Origin: Paracoccaceae bacterium
GTDB lineage: Bacteria; Pseudomonadota; Alphaproteobacteria; Rhodobacterales; Rhodobacteraceae
Direction of reading: 5' to 3'
Length of the DNA: 9,247 nt
NCBI GenBank assembly: GCA_024742655.1
Contig: JANSYB010000047.1
Span: 1-9,247 of the forward strand
Numbering within the stretch: the stretch's first letter is position 1; every line of letters starts with the position of its first letter. The position numbers were made by a program, and so were the translations under genes. Below are positions 1 through 7,530 of the stretch, in pieces. A model generated the notes under the pieces. It had not been told where the DNA came from, ran no database searches, and saw only the letters and a list, made by a program, of their open reading frames with translations.

Positions 1-1862
1 CCGATATCCACCGCACCCTGATGAATGCACAATTGCCCGGTGGCCGTCAGCCCGACCCGGATCGTCGAGGGATTCGGAATGGCCGTGTTGCCGCACCCGT
101 ACCAGCAGGATGCAACACCCACCCCGTGCCGAATATGGCTGCCCTCGGCATTGCGGGCCTTGGCACGCGCAAGCGCCTCGGCCCAAGGGTCCACCAGCGC
201 ATCCAGACAGGCCGCGATCCCCACCCCTTGCAGCACCTGGCCACAGACCGTGGGCTGCCCGTCCCGCAGCGCGTTGACGCGGCGGAAGTCCAGCCGATCG
301 ATCCCGGCCTTGTCGGCCAGCTCGTCATACATGGTTTCCTGCAGGATCGCCGCCTGTGGCACGCCGAACCCGCGAAAGGCCCCTGCAATCGGAAGGTAGC
401 TGTAATTCGCCCGCGCCTCGGCATGATAATCGGGCACGTAATAGGGGCCTGACGCGTGGACGGGAACGCGACCCGCCACGGTCGGGCCCCAGCTGGCATA
501 CGCACCCGTATTGAAATCGCCGTCGAACATCATTCCGGTGACCCGGCCCTGCGCATCCGCGCCAATACGACCTGTCATCACCGATGGGTGGCGCTTGGTT
601 GTCGAGGCCATCGATTCCGCCCGTGAATAGATCATACGCGCGGGCCGCCCTGTCTTGAGCGCGACAAGGCCGATCAAAGGCTGCAAAGACACGTCCAGCT
701 TGGCGCCGAACCCGCCGCCTGCCGCCGCGGGAATGACGCGAACACGCTCCGGCGGAAGGCCGAGGATCTTCGCGGTGTCATCCCGATCCATGATCGGCGC
801 CTGCGTACAGGCCTGGATGCATAGCGTGTCGCCCTCCATCCAGGCCACGCCGGCCTCTGGCTCGATATAGGCATGTTCGATATAGGGCGTCTCCATCCGC
901 CCCTCGACCACCAGATCCGCCCGGGCAAGCGCAGCAGTGGCATCGCCCCGGGACACCCGGCCAGTAATCAGGATATTGTCCGGATGGCCCTCATGCACCG
1001 GGGTGTCGGGCGACTCCTCGCACCATGTCACAGGCAGGTCGGTCAGGTCCAGCGCCTCGACCACGCTCAGCTCACCGGCGACAAGAGCAACGGCCTCGCC
1101 CTTCAGTCGGGCGCGGCGCTCTGCCAGCGCCGGTTGATCGGCAAAGGCCGGGATCACGCCAAAGCGATTGACCCCCGGCAAATCGGCAGCGGCGAAAACG
1201 TGAACGCCCTGCGCCGCGGCCCACCCCTCAAGGTCTCCAAACTCAAACCGTGCGGGGGCGTATGGTGCGCGCACGGCCCGTACCAATAGCGCCCCCTCGG
1301 GCGCATGATCGGCACCATAAACCTCGGTTCCGTCCACCTTGGGACCGCCATCCAGACGCTCGACCGGGGCCCCCACCGCCGCGCCGGCATCGGGCATCGC
1401 CGGGGCCGCGCCCGGGGCGGCGTCCAGAACCGCGTCGATGATCTTGGCATAGCCAGTGCACCGACACAGAACACCGCCCAACGCCTCTTCGACCTCGGCG
1501 CGGGCCGGGGCGGGGGTATCGCGCAGAAAGGCAACCGCCGTCATCAGCATCCCCGGTGTGCAGATGCCACATTGCGCCGCCCCGTGGCGCAGGAATGACG
1601 CCTGCAACGCCCCGCGCAAGCCCTCAATCGTCTCGACGGACCGCCCCGCCACCTGCGCCAGTGGCGTCAGGCAGGCACAGACCGGCGCGCCGTCCAGCAA
1701 GACGGTGCAGGCCCCGCAATCGCCCGCGTCACATCCCACCTTCGTGCCGCGCAGGCCCAGACCCTCGCGCAGAACCTCGGACAAGCGTCGTGCCGGGTCC
1801 GCCGGCAGGGAAAACGTGGCCCCATTGACGGTAACCGACATCGTTTCGACCGGGCGATTCAT
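1..1862 (-). CDS. Molybdenum hydroxylase large subunit, fused [2Fe-2S] and molybdopterin domains (3' end outside window)
   Basis: Partial gene, open for 620 codons from its ATG to the left edge with no stop. It should hydroxylate a small substrate at a Mo-pterin centre and pass electrons through two [2Fe-2S] clusters to the FAD subunit encoded just upstream. Residues 9-145 form the ferredoxin-like plus helical Fe-S domain: cluster 1 Cys44, Cys49, Cys52 and Cys64; cluster 2 Cys98, Cys101, Cys133 and Cys135 (CGIC...CRC). A linker rich in Ala and Pro (about 146-165) leads to the Mo domain, which opens with RLDGGPKVDG (168-177). Further family motifs are EHAYIEPEAG (328-337), TQAP (352-355), GGGFGAKLD (381-389), YSRAESMASTTKRHP (411-425) and GAFRGFG (493-499). 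The FRGFG form fits xanthine/aldehyde oxidoreductases, not the AYRCSFR of CO dehydrogenase. The catalytic Glu lies beyond the window. The start overlaps the FAD-subunit stop (ATGA), with GGAGGG 6 nt upstream; ATG at residue 8 is a weaker alternative. The Fe-S+Mo fusion recalls the layout of E. coli XdhD. Family is secure, substrate unknown. Confidence 0.93.
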   Translation of the reverse strand, partial: MNRPVETMSVTVNGATFSLPADPARRLSEVLREGLGLRGTKVGCDAGDCGACTVLLDGAPVCACLTPLAQVAGRSVETIEGLRGALQASFLRHGAAQCGICTPGMLMTAVAFLRDTPAPARAEVEEALGGVLCRCTGYAKIIDAVLDAAPGAAPAMPDAGAAVGAPVERLDGGPKVDGTEVYGADHAPEGALLVRAVRAPYAPARFEFGDLEGWAAAQGVHVFAAADLPGVNRFGVIPAFADQPALAERRARLKGEAVALVAGELSVVEALDLTDLPVTWCEESPDTPVHEGHPDNILITGRVSRGDATAALARADLVVEGRMETPYIEHAYIEPEAGVAWMEGDTLCIQACTQAPIMDRDDTAKILGLPPERVRVIPAAAGGGFGAKLDVSLQPLIGLVALKTGRPARMIYSRAESMASTTKRHPSVMTGRIGADAQGRVTGMMFDGDFNTGAYASWGPTVAGRVPVHASGPYYVPDYHAEARANYSYLPIAGAFRGFGVPQAAILQETMYDELADKAGIDRLDFRRVNALRDGQPTVCGQVLQGVGIAACLDALVDPWAEALARAKARNAEGSHIRHGVGVASCWYGCGNTAIPNPSTIRVGLTATGQLCIHQGAVDI

Positions 1863-2701
1863 GTCGAACCCTCCGCAAGATCCGACAAGGACCGGCGCAC
1901 CAGTTCGCCCGCCGCATGCCGGCGATACGCCGCATCGGATCGGATATCGGCAATCGGTGCAAGGGCCGGCGCAACCAGATCGTCCTCTGCCAGATCAGCC
2001 GCAGACTGCAGCGGTTGGCCAACCAGCGCCTGTTCCAATGCCGGCAGGCGCACGGCGACGGCACTGCACGCGCCGACAGCCACGGCCGCCTGCCTGACAA
2101 GGCCTGAATCGACCACCAGTCGCGCCGCCACCATTGCAATGGAAATCACGAGGTATCTGCGCGCGCCCAGTTTCCGGAACCGCGAGCGGCCTGCGCACGC
2201 GTCCCCCGGGACATGTACGGCGACGACCATTTCCCCCGGCAAAAGCGCCGTCTTGCGCACACCGGTGATGAAATCCGACAGTGCCAAGCGGCGTACACCC
2301 GCGCCCGAAGCAAGCTCGACTTGCGCGTCAAGGGCCAGAAGGCATGGCACACCATCCGCCGCCGGCGAGGCATTGCACAAGTTACCCGCAATCGTCCCGG
2401 CATTCTGAATCTGAACCGATCCCACCTCGCGCGCCGCCTGTTTGAGCATGTCAAACGCCATTGGCAGCTCCGCGCGGATAACGTCCGTCCAAGTGGTCGC
2501 CGCCCCGATCCGGATCCCGTCATCCGTCACGCGTATGCCACGCAATGCGCCAATCCCGGTGACGTCCAGCACCGGGCCATCCAAACTGCGTGCAGATGTC
2601 GCCGGAAACAGATCGGTACAGCCCGCGGCGACACGCGCCCCGGTTTCATTCAGGATCGTCAAGGCATCGTCCAGTTTTTCAGGCCGGTAATACGCGCCCA
2701 A
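1859..2701 (-). CDS. Molybdenum hydroxylase FAD-binding (medium) subunit
   Basis: 280 aa, the usual size for the separate FAD subunit of xanthine dehydrogenase/CoxM-type enzymes. It takes electrons from the [2Fe-2S] centres of the large subunit and hands them to NAD+ or another acceptor. The N-terminus has the family pattern YYRPEKLDDAL (4-14). The first FAD pyrophosphate loop is AAGCTDL (25-31), where Cys28 replaces the second Gly of the common AGGTDL. The second FAD motif is TIAGNLCNASPAAD (103-116). The C-terminal domain carries FRKLGARRYLVISIAMVAA, typical of the XDH-like branch. The chosen start is a TTG preceded by GGAGAG with a 6-nt spacer; it places the conserved Y-x-RP motif at the usual distance from the N-terminus. 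The gene follows the ABC operon by 85 nt and overlaps the large-subunit start by 4 nt, so the two are probably translationally coupled. The enzyme class is secure; the substrate is not. Confidence 0.93.
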   Translation of the reverse strand: MGAYYRPEKLDDALTILNETGARVAAGCTDLFPATSARSLDGPVLDVTGIGALRGIRVTDDGIRIGAATTWTDVIRAELPMAFDMLKQAAREVGSVQIQNAGTIAGNLCNASPAADGVPCLLALDAQVELASGAGVRRLALSDFITGVRKTALLPGEMVVAVHVPGDACAGRSRFRKLGARRYLVISIAMVAARLVVDSGLVRQAAVAVGACSAVAVRLPALEQALVGQPLQSAADLAEDDLVAPALAPIADIRSDAAYRRHAAGELVRRSLSDLAEGST

Positions 2702-2713
2702 GGTCTTCTCTCC
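2702..2713 (-). promoter_or_regulatory. Ribosome binding site deciding a TTG start
   Basis: GGAGAG at 2713-2708, then a 6-nt spacer, then TTG at 2701-2699. No in-frame ATG or GTG upstream gives a better fit to the conserved N-terminus of the FAD subunit. An ATG at 2714-2712 is in another frame and reads into a short shadow ORF. Confidence 0.6.
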
Positions 2714-2730
2714 ATGCTATGCCCGGGCCG

Positions 2731-2760
2731 ATGGTGCGGCACGGGCTTTGATCCTGTCAA
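2731..2760 (-). promoter_or_regulatory. Possible sigma-70-type promoter ahead of the molybdenum hydroxylase genes
   Basis: In the 85-nt gap after the LivF-like gene, the minus strand reads a perfect TTGACA (2760-2755), an 18-nt spacer, then CACCAT (2736-2731). The -10 box is poor, matching TATAAT at three of six positions. The gap contrasts with the overlapping genes on both sides, so a secondary internal promoter is reasonable, but read-through from the ABC operon is just as likely. This is inference from a motif match only. Confidence 0.22.
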
Positions 2761-2786
2761 CGCGCCCTTGAGCCGAAGGCACCCGG

Positions 2787-3482
2787 TTAAACGCCGACAT
2801 ACCGGTCGACGATGGAATGATCGGCGCGCAGCGCCTCGGCGTCCAGTGTCTCGCCGTTTCGACCGTTCTCGATAAAGGCCACACGGTCTGCAACGGACAG
2901 AACCGCATCGACCCGCTGTTCCACCAGCAGAATCGCAACGCCCGTATCCCGCATTTTCACGATGACCTGCCGAATCGCCTCGATCATCGAGGGTTGCAGC
3001 CCCTCTGTCGGCTCGTCCAGCAAAAGAGCCTTGGGCCGCAGACACAGCGCACGCGCCGTGGCGAGCATCTGCTGCTCTCCGCCGGAAAGGGTCTGTGCGG
3101 GCTGGTCCATGCGTTCGCGCAACCGAGGAAACAACTCCAGAACCTCCTCCAGAACCTCGGGGCCGGACTTGCGCACCTGCAATCCGATCTCGAGGTTCTG
3201 CGCCACGCTGAGACCTGTGAACAGGCGCCGGCCCTGCGGGATGTACCCGACCCCGGCCCGCGGCACTTCATGGGGGGGCAGGCAACTGATCTCCTGTCCG
3301 TCCAGCGTTATGCGCCCGGACATCAATGGCAGCAGACCCATGATCGTCTGCATCGTCGTGGTCTTGCCCGCGCCGTTGCGGCCCAGCAGGCAGAGGATCT
3401 CCCCCGGTGCGACGGACAGGGACAGATCGCGCAACACCTGCGCGGCACCATATCCCGAATTGATGGCCTCGAGCGTCAGCAT
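2787..3482 (-). CDS. ABC transporter ATP-binding protein, LivF-like (HAAT family)
   Basis: 231 aa, the normal LivF/UrtE size. It is the second of the two ATPases that power the hydrophobic amino acid/amide-type importer encoded here. From the ATG start: Walker A GRNGAGKT (34-41), Q-loop region YIPQGRRLF (80-88), signature LSGGEQQ (132-138), Walker B LLLDEPTEGL (153-162). The switch region reads LLVEQR, with Gln in the usual His position, as is normal for LivF proteins. The PQGR form at the Q-loop is shared with UrtE-type proteins, so the transported solute cannot be assigned from this subunit. The ATG start overlaps the preceding TGA as TGATG. A GTG one codon earlier would give a GTGA overlap and cannot be excluded. 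Last gene of the transporter block. Confidence 0.94.
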   Translation of the reverse strand: MLTLEAINSGYGAAQVLRDLSLSVAPGEILCLLGRNGAGKTTTMQTIMGLLPLMSGRITLDGQEISCLPPHEVPRAGVGYIPQGRRLFTGLSVAQNLEIGLQVRKSGPEVLEEVLELFPRLRERMDQPAQTLSGGEQQMLATARALCLRPKALLLDEPTEGLQPSMIEAIRQVIVKMRDTGVAILLVEQRVDAVLSVADRVAFIENGRNGETLDAEALRADHSIVDRYVGV

Positions 3483-4189
3483 CACCCGGTCCCCAGATAG
3501 GCCGCTTGCACGGCATCGTTTTCGTGTATTTCCTGCGGTGTTCCCTCGGCCAGAACCTCTCCGAAGTTCAGCACCGTGACCCGGTCGGCGGTTTCCATGA
3601 CCACTTTCATGTTATGCTCGATCAGAAGGATCGTCGTCTCACCGGCCAAATCGCGGATCAGCGCCTTGAATCCGTCGATCTCCCCCTCGGAAAGGCCCTG
3701 TGTCGGCTCGTCGAGGATCAGCAGGCGGGGCCGCTGCGCAAGCCCCATGGCGATCTCGAGCAGGCGTTGATGCCCATAACTGAGATTGCCGGCCTCTTCG
3801 TCGGGCGCCTCGGTCAGGCCGACGCGGTCCAACGCCTCCGACACGGCCGCGTCAACCTCTTGCCCGTGCAGCCGGCGGCGCGCTGCCAACGCCACGTTTT
3901 CGGCCACTGGCAGCCGGGGAAAGACCGAGGTGATCTGGAACGTGTAGGCCATGCCCAGCATGATCCGTTTATGCGCGGGCAGAGCGGTGATATCGACCCC
4001 GTCGAAACTGACTGTCCCTGATGTCGGCGCAATGCGGCCGCAGATCATCCCGACAAGCGTGGTCTTGCCCGCACCGTTCGGGCCGATCAGGGCCCGGATT
4101 TCGCCCTTGGGCAGATCGAAGTCGACATTGGTGACAGCGTGCAGCCCACCGAACGACTTGGACAGCCCCCGCGTGGACAGCAGCGTCAT
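3482..4189 (-). CDS. ABC transporter ATP-binding protein, LivG-like (HAAT family)
   Basis: 235 aa from the chosen ATG. It is the first of two cytoplasmic ATPases of the importer. Motifs: Walker A GPNGAGKT (36-43), Q-loop Gln85 in YTFQI, signature LSYGHQR (136-142), Walker B LLILDEPTQGL (156-166) and the switch His192 in LLIEHNM. The LSYG signature and the motif order are those of LivG/UrtD proteins, and the C-terminal tail (VLAEGTPQEI) is typical of the group. The ATG at 4189 overlaps the upstream permease stop as ATGA and has GGAGGTG 6 nt upstream. A GTG at 4198 would add three residues, but it lies inside that ribosome binding site, so I reject it. Confidence 0.95.
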   Translation of the reverse strand: MTLLSTRGLSKSFGGLHAVTNVDFDLPKGEIRALIGPNGAGKTTLVGMICGRIAPTSGTVSFDGVDITALPAHKRIMLGMAYTFQITSVFPRLPVAENVALAARRRLHGQEVDAAVSEALDRVGLTEAPDEEAGNLSYGHQRLLEIAMGLAQRPRLLILDEPTQGLSEGEIDGFKALIRDLAGETTILLIEHNMKVVMETADRVTVLNFGEVLAEGTPQEIHENDAVQAAYLGTG

Positions 4190-5130
4190 GGCAACCACCT
4201 CCAGACACGGCGCCGCAGCTCTCCGGTCAGGCCCTGCGGAGCGAAAAGCGTCAACGCCACCAGCACCACACCCGCGATCAGCATGTAGGCGGTGGTGATC
4301 CCCGAACTCAGATCAATAAGGTAGAACATGAACAGAGTGCCCACAAACGGCCCAAGCACAGTGCCCGCCCCCCCCAGAAGGACCCAGAGCAGCGGAAAGA
4401 TCGAATATTGCACGCTGGCAAAGCTGGCCCCGGCATAGCCGAAGAGCAGACCGTAAAACGCCCCCGCCGCGGCCGCAATCGTGCCTGAAATCACCATCGC
4501 CGTCAGTTTGTGGGCAAAGGTGTCATAGCCCAGCATGCGCACCCGTTCCTCATTCTCGCGGATCGCGACGAGTGTCCGTCCGAAGGGCGCCCGCACCAAC
4601 CAGAGACTAATCAAAAGGCAGATACCGAACAGCCCCCAGGCCGCAAAGTATCGGTTCGTGGGGTCGCTCAGGTCGATCCCCCACAGGACACGCTGTGCCT
4701 GCTGGATGACAAAGCCTTCGTCACCGCGCGTATATTCCCCGAAATACAGGATCGTCAGATACCCCGCCTGCGCGAACATCAGCGTAACGATCATGAATGC
4801 CACACCCGCCGTTCGCAGCGCCAGAAGCGCAAGCGCCCCCGACACCAGGGCACCGGCGACAAGACCAACCAGCAGCGCGGGCGCCGGCGTGAACCCGGCA
4901 TGCTGGATCGTCAGGCCCATCCCGTACATGCCGGCCGCGAAAAACAATGCATGTCCAAGGCTCAGCAGGCCGGTGTAGCCGAACAGGATATTGTACCCCA
5001 CCGCGTAGGTGGCCAACACCATGATCCGCGCAAGATTGCCATGATGATAGGCCGGCAAGACGAACTGCAGAACGAAGAGCAGCACCAGCAACCCGCCATG
5101 CAGGATCAGGATACGCTGCGTTTCACTCAT
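4186..5130 (-). CDS. ABC transporter permease, LivM-like (HAAT family)
   Basis: 314 aa inner-membrane protein, one of two permeases forming the import channel. It has about nine or ten hydrophobic segments. Family landmarks are GYTGLLSLGHALF (51-63), the cytoplasmic ATPase-contact loop AIRENEERVRMLGYD (189-203) and GGAGTVLGPFVGT (253-265). It is shorter than E. coli LivM (about 425 aa), which has an N-terminal extension, and is near the usual size of LivM homologues elsewhere. The ATG overlaps the stop of the LivH-like permease (ATGA) and has only a weak ribosome binding site, so translational coupling is likely. The substrate is not set by this subunit. Confidence 0.95.
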   Translation of the reverse strand: MSETQRILILHGGLLVLLFVLQFVLPAYHHGNLARIMVLATYAVGYNILFGYTGLLSLGHALFFAAGMYGMGLTIQHAGFTPAPALLVGLVAGALVSGALALLALRTAGVAFMIVTLMFAQAGYLTILYFGEYTRGDEGFVIQQAQRVLWGIDLSDPTNRYFAAWGLFGICLLISLWLVRAPFGRTLVAIRENEERVRMLGYDTFAHKLTAMVISGTIAAAAGAFYGLLFGYAGASFASVQYSIFPLLWVLLGGAGTVLGPFVGTLFMFYLIDLSSGITTAYMLIAGVVLVALTLFAPQGLTGELRRRVWRWLP

Positions 5131-6053
5131 GCGGTGCGTGTCCCGAACAGGCCCTGCGGGCGAAATACAAGAACGAGACCGACCAGCAGTGTCGCCAGAA
5201 TCTTGGCCAGCGTGGGCGAGAAGAAGACCGAGATGATCCCGTCACTCAACCCGATGAAAACGGCGGCCAGAACGGTGCCCGGCAGGCTGCCCAGACCGCC
5301 GATAATGACCACGATGAAACTGAGCAGAAGCGGATCGGCCCCCATCAGGTAATGCGCCTGCTGAATGGGTACGATCAGAACCGCGGCCAGGGCGGCCAGC
5401 CCGGCGCCGATACCGAAGACCAGCGCATAAACACGCTCGACCGGGATACCGAAAGCAAGCGCCATGTCCCTGTCCGCCTGGGTCGCACGCATCAGGAGGC
5501 CGATGCGCGTGCGCGTCATCATCGCCCAGACACCGCACAAAACCACCGCCGCCGCGCCGATCACGGCCAGCTTGTAGGTCGTTGTGCTCAGACCCCAGGG
5601 AAAATAGAATTCGAACCCCTTCTCGCCCCATTCGAACCAGGGCAGTGCGATCCGTTGGTTGAACGGCGCCTCGACCGGGCGCGCCTCGGGGCCATAGGTC
5701 ATCAGCGTCAGCTGCTGGATGATGTATAACAGCCCGATCGTGGCGACGATCGTGCGTTCCGGATCATAATCTATACGCTTCAGTATGGTCATGTCCGCCG
5801 CAACGGCGATTGCGCCGACAAGAAGTGGCGCCAGGACAAGTGCGGCAACGAACCCGATGGCAGGATGCCCCCCCATGGCATGCGCCACGTACCAGGCGAT
5901 AACCGCACCCAACATGAAGAATTCGCCATGCGCGATATTGACCACCCGCATCACGCCGAAAACCAAAGACAGACCGACCGCGGTCAGCGCAAGCACCGCC
6001 GCGGTCACCGACCCCTCAAGCGAGGCCAGAAGAATATAGGGACCGAGTTCCAT
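5127..6053 (-). CDS. ABC transporter permease, LivH-like (HAAT family)
   Basis: 308 aa, the length of E. coli LivH. It is the partner permease of the importer, with about eight hydrophobic segments. Hallmarks are GVMRVVNIAHGEFFMLGA (33-50), the cytoplasmic coupling loop RIGLLMRATQADRDMALAFG (183-202) and VIIGGLGSLPGTVLAAVFIG (249-268), ending in RPQGLFG (298-304). The ATG has GAGG 4 nt upstream, a rather short spacing. It follows the binding-protein gene after a 95-nt spacer that holds a hairpin, and it is the first gene of a tightly overlapped four-gene permease/ATPase block. Confidence 0.95.
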   Translation of the reverse strand: MELGPYILLASLEGSVTAAVLALTAVGLSLVFGVMRVVNIAHGEFFMLGAVIAWYVAHAMGGHPAIGFVAALVLAPLLVGAIAVAADMTILKRIDYDPERTIVATIGLLYIIQQLTLMTYGPEARPVEAPFNQRIALPWFEWGEKGFEFYFPWGLSTTTYKLAVIGAAAVVLCGVWAMMTRTRIGLLMRATQADRDMALAFGIPVERVYALVFGIGAGLAALAAVLIVPIQQAHYLMGADPLLLSFIVVIIGGLGSLPGTVLAAVFIGLSDGIISVFFSPTLAKILATLLVGLVLVFRPQGLFGTRTA

Positions 6054-6086
6054 GACGCCTCAAACCGTGTCACGCGAAAAGCCACG

Positions 6087-6124
6087 AAAATTCTGCGAAT
6101 CTTCCAGATGGACTTTTCGCAGAA
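6087..6124 (-). terminator. Hairpin between binding-protein and permease genes, possible attenuator or mRNA-stabilising stem
   Basis: A perfect 9-bp inverted repeat, TTCTGCGAA (6124-6116 on the minus strand) and TTCGCAGAA (6099-6091), encloses 16 nt. Inside it, TCC and GGA can pair over ATCT, giving a second short stem after a 3x3 internal loop. TTTT follows directly (6090-6087). It lies about 25 nt past the binding-protein stop. The short U tract argues for a partial terminator or a 3'-end protecting stem. Stems in this position are known in other binding-protein-dependent operons, where they help raise the level of binding protein over permease. Confidence 0.55.
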
Positions 6125-6148
6125 AATGCGTGGGCCCGAATGCTCCGC

Positions 6149-7435
6149 TCAAAGCGGTTGCGTGGTGTAATCCACTTCATCGGGGTAGAACGTATCTTCG
6201 ATCGAGGTCGTGTGCACCTTGACCAGTTTCCCGCCCTCGACGCGGCTGATGTATTGGTGGCCGAAAACCTGGTGGGTCTTGCCGTTGAATACCTTGGCCC
6301 CCTGCGGATGCGCCCGGCTTTCCGGCATATCGCTCATCGCCTCCACGGCCTCGATCAGGGCGGCACGGTCGCCCGGCCCCTGATAGCCTGCGGCCTCCAT
6401 CCCGGCCTTGATCACATACAGCGTTTCCCAGCAGCCGAACATGTGGGCGTAGGTCGAGATATCGGTCGGATCGCTGACCGAGGCACCCCGTTCGTTGACC
6501 CCAACCGCCGCGCGGTAGAACTTGTCATGCTCACTCTGGTCGCCCTGCGCGTGGCGCGGCATACCTTCCCAGAAATACGTCCCTTCGAGAAACTCAAGGC
6601 CCGGGCTGTCGATCGCCACCGCCTCAAGGCTGTCGATGAAACCGAACATTTCAGGCCGGCTCGGCCCAAAGAATTCGCCCAGTTCCTTGACGAACGTCAG
6701 AACCGCAGGCCCCACCATCACGTGATAGAGAACCTCGGTGTCGCGCGGAATCTTGGGGAAATACTTAGTGAAAGAGGTCTCCGCAGGCGGGATCGCGATA
6801 TGTTCCAGAACCTCGCCCCCCTGCGCCTCGATCGCGGCAGTGAAGAAATCACGGTGATCATGTCCGAAGGCGAAATCCGGGAACACCATCGTGACCTTCT
6901 TGCCGAGATTTTCAGCGACATAAGGCGCCATTGCCTGAACCTGGCTTTTCACATCCGTGATTCCGGGCTGGAGCGTGTAGCGGTTCAGCATGCCACTGGC
7001 CACGTGGTGACCTTCGGAAACGACGAAATACGGCAGCTTCAGCTCTCCGGCGCGCGGCGCGGAGCCGATCACCACATGGCTGAACAACGTCCCGAAGCCG
7101 ACATCGCAATTATGCTGGGTGGCGAACTTTTCGACCACCTCGGCCCCGCGTTTCGGGTCGGTGCCGTCATCCTCGGCCACGATCTCGACCATGCGGCCAT
7201 TGATACCGCCATTCTCGTTGATCAGTTTCACCGCCGCCTCGGTCGTCCGGCCGTACCAACGACCATAGGCCGCCCCGATCCCGGTGCTGTGCTGCTGAAA
7301 GCCGATCTTGATGGGCTCCGAACTCTGGGCCTGTGCAAAACGCGCCCAGAGAGGCATTGTCGCTGCCCCGGCGGCGGCACCGGCCATGGTCTTCAACGCG
7401 CCACGACGCGTCGTGTCCTTGATAAGTTTGGTCAT
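6149..7435 (-). CDS. Periplasmic solute-binding protein of a HAAT-family ABC importer, Tat signal
   Basis: 428 aa. It should bind the solute in the periplasm and deliver it to the permeases encoded downstream. The N-terminus has a twin-arginine signal, TTRRGALK (8-15), followed by an Ala-rich segment and a likely cleavage after AQA (34-36). The mature protein begins IKIGFQQHSTG and contains NENGGINGRMVEIVAEDDGTDP-type sequence, the usual first-lobe pattern of Leu/Ile/Val/urea/amide-binding proteins. The Tat signal implies folding before export, also seen in many urea- or amide-type binding proteins. The chosen ATG has AGGGAG 8 nt upstream. A TTG seven codons earlier is in frame, but its extension spans that ribosome binding site. 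Which solute it binds is open; amino acids, urea, amides or N-heterocycles would all fit the family. Confidence 0.93.
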   Translation of the reverse strand: MTKLIKDTTRRGALKTMAGAAAGAATMPLWARFAQAQSSEPIKIGFQQHSTGIGAAYGRWYGRTTEAAVKLINENGGINGRMVEIVAEDDGTDPKRGAEVVEKFATQHNCDVGFGTLFSHVVIGSAPRAGELKLPYFVVSEGHHVASGMLNRYTLQPGITDVKSQVQAMAPYVAENLGKKVTMVFPDFAFGHDHRDFFTAAIEAQGGEVLEHIAIPPAETSFTKYFPKIPRDTEVLYHVMVGPAVLTFVKELGEFFGPSRPEMFGFIDSLEAVAIDSPGLEFLEGTYFWEGMPRHAQGDQSEHDKFYRAAVGVNERGASVSDPTDISTYAHMFGCWETLYVIKAGMEAAGYQGPGDRAALIEAVEAMSDMPESRAHPQGAKVFNGKTHQVFGHQYISRVEGGKLVKVHTTSIEDTFYPDEVDYTTQPL

Positions 7436-7509
7436 TGCGAACACTCCCTGTTGCAAATCCAGGTGCCGTTATCCGGCTTTATGTCCTTGATCCTGAGAGG
7501 CTTCGCCAT
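7432..7509 (-). CDS. Possible 25-aa leader ORF overlapping the binding-protein start
   Basis: ATG at 7509 opens a 25-codon frame that contains TWICNREC near its end and stops in an ATGA overlap with the binding-protein ATG. It fills most of the gap behind the membrane-protein gene. The upstream ribosome binding site is weak (AAGG about 12 nt away, TGGA closer). The matching overlap is the same junction type used by the downstream genes, but a chance ORF this short is easy to get. No family recognised. Confidence 0.2.
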   Translation of the reverse strand: MAKPLRIKDIKPDNGTWICNRECSQ

Positions 7510-7530
7510 GTTTGTCCAGCCTTTTGGCCC

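Noticed and set aside
1456..2097. A 213-codon plus-strand frame opposite the hydroxylase genes
   Set aside because: Pro/Arg-rich shadow of the Fe-S domain and FAD subunit; no ribosome binding site or domain.
1..2701. Assignment as aerobic CO dehydrogenase (CoxLMS)
   Set aside because: The large subunit shows GAFRGFG where form I CO dehydrogenase has AYRCSFR, and Fe-S and Mo domains are fused rather than split into CoxS and CoxL.
2721..2728. Palindrome GCCCGGGC in the gap before the FAD subunit
   Set aside because: An 8-nt GC-only palindrome is expected by chance in DNA this GC-rich; there is no second site or associated promoter geometry.
4510..5352. A 280-codon plus-strand frame opposite the permease genes
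   Set aside because: Low-complexity Arg/Gln/Pro-rich shadow of two clear permeases, with no domain.
3482..7435. Naming the importer as leucine/isoleucine/valine or urea specific
   Set aside because: The ATPases and permeases fit both LivFGHM- and UrtBCDE-type systems and the binding protein gives no ligand-specific motif I can trust, so gene symbols are left empty.
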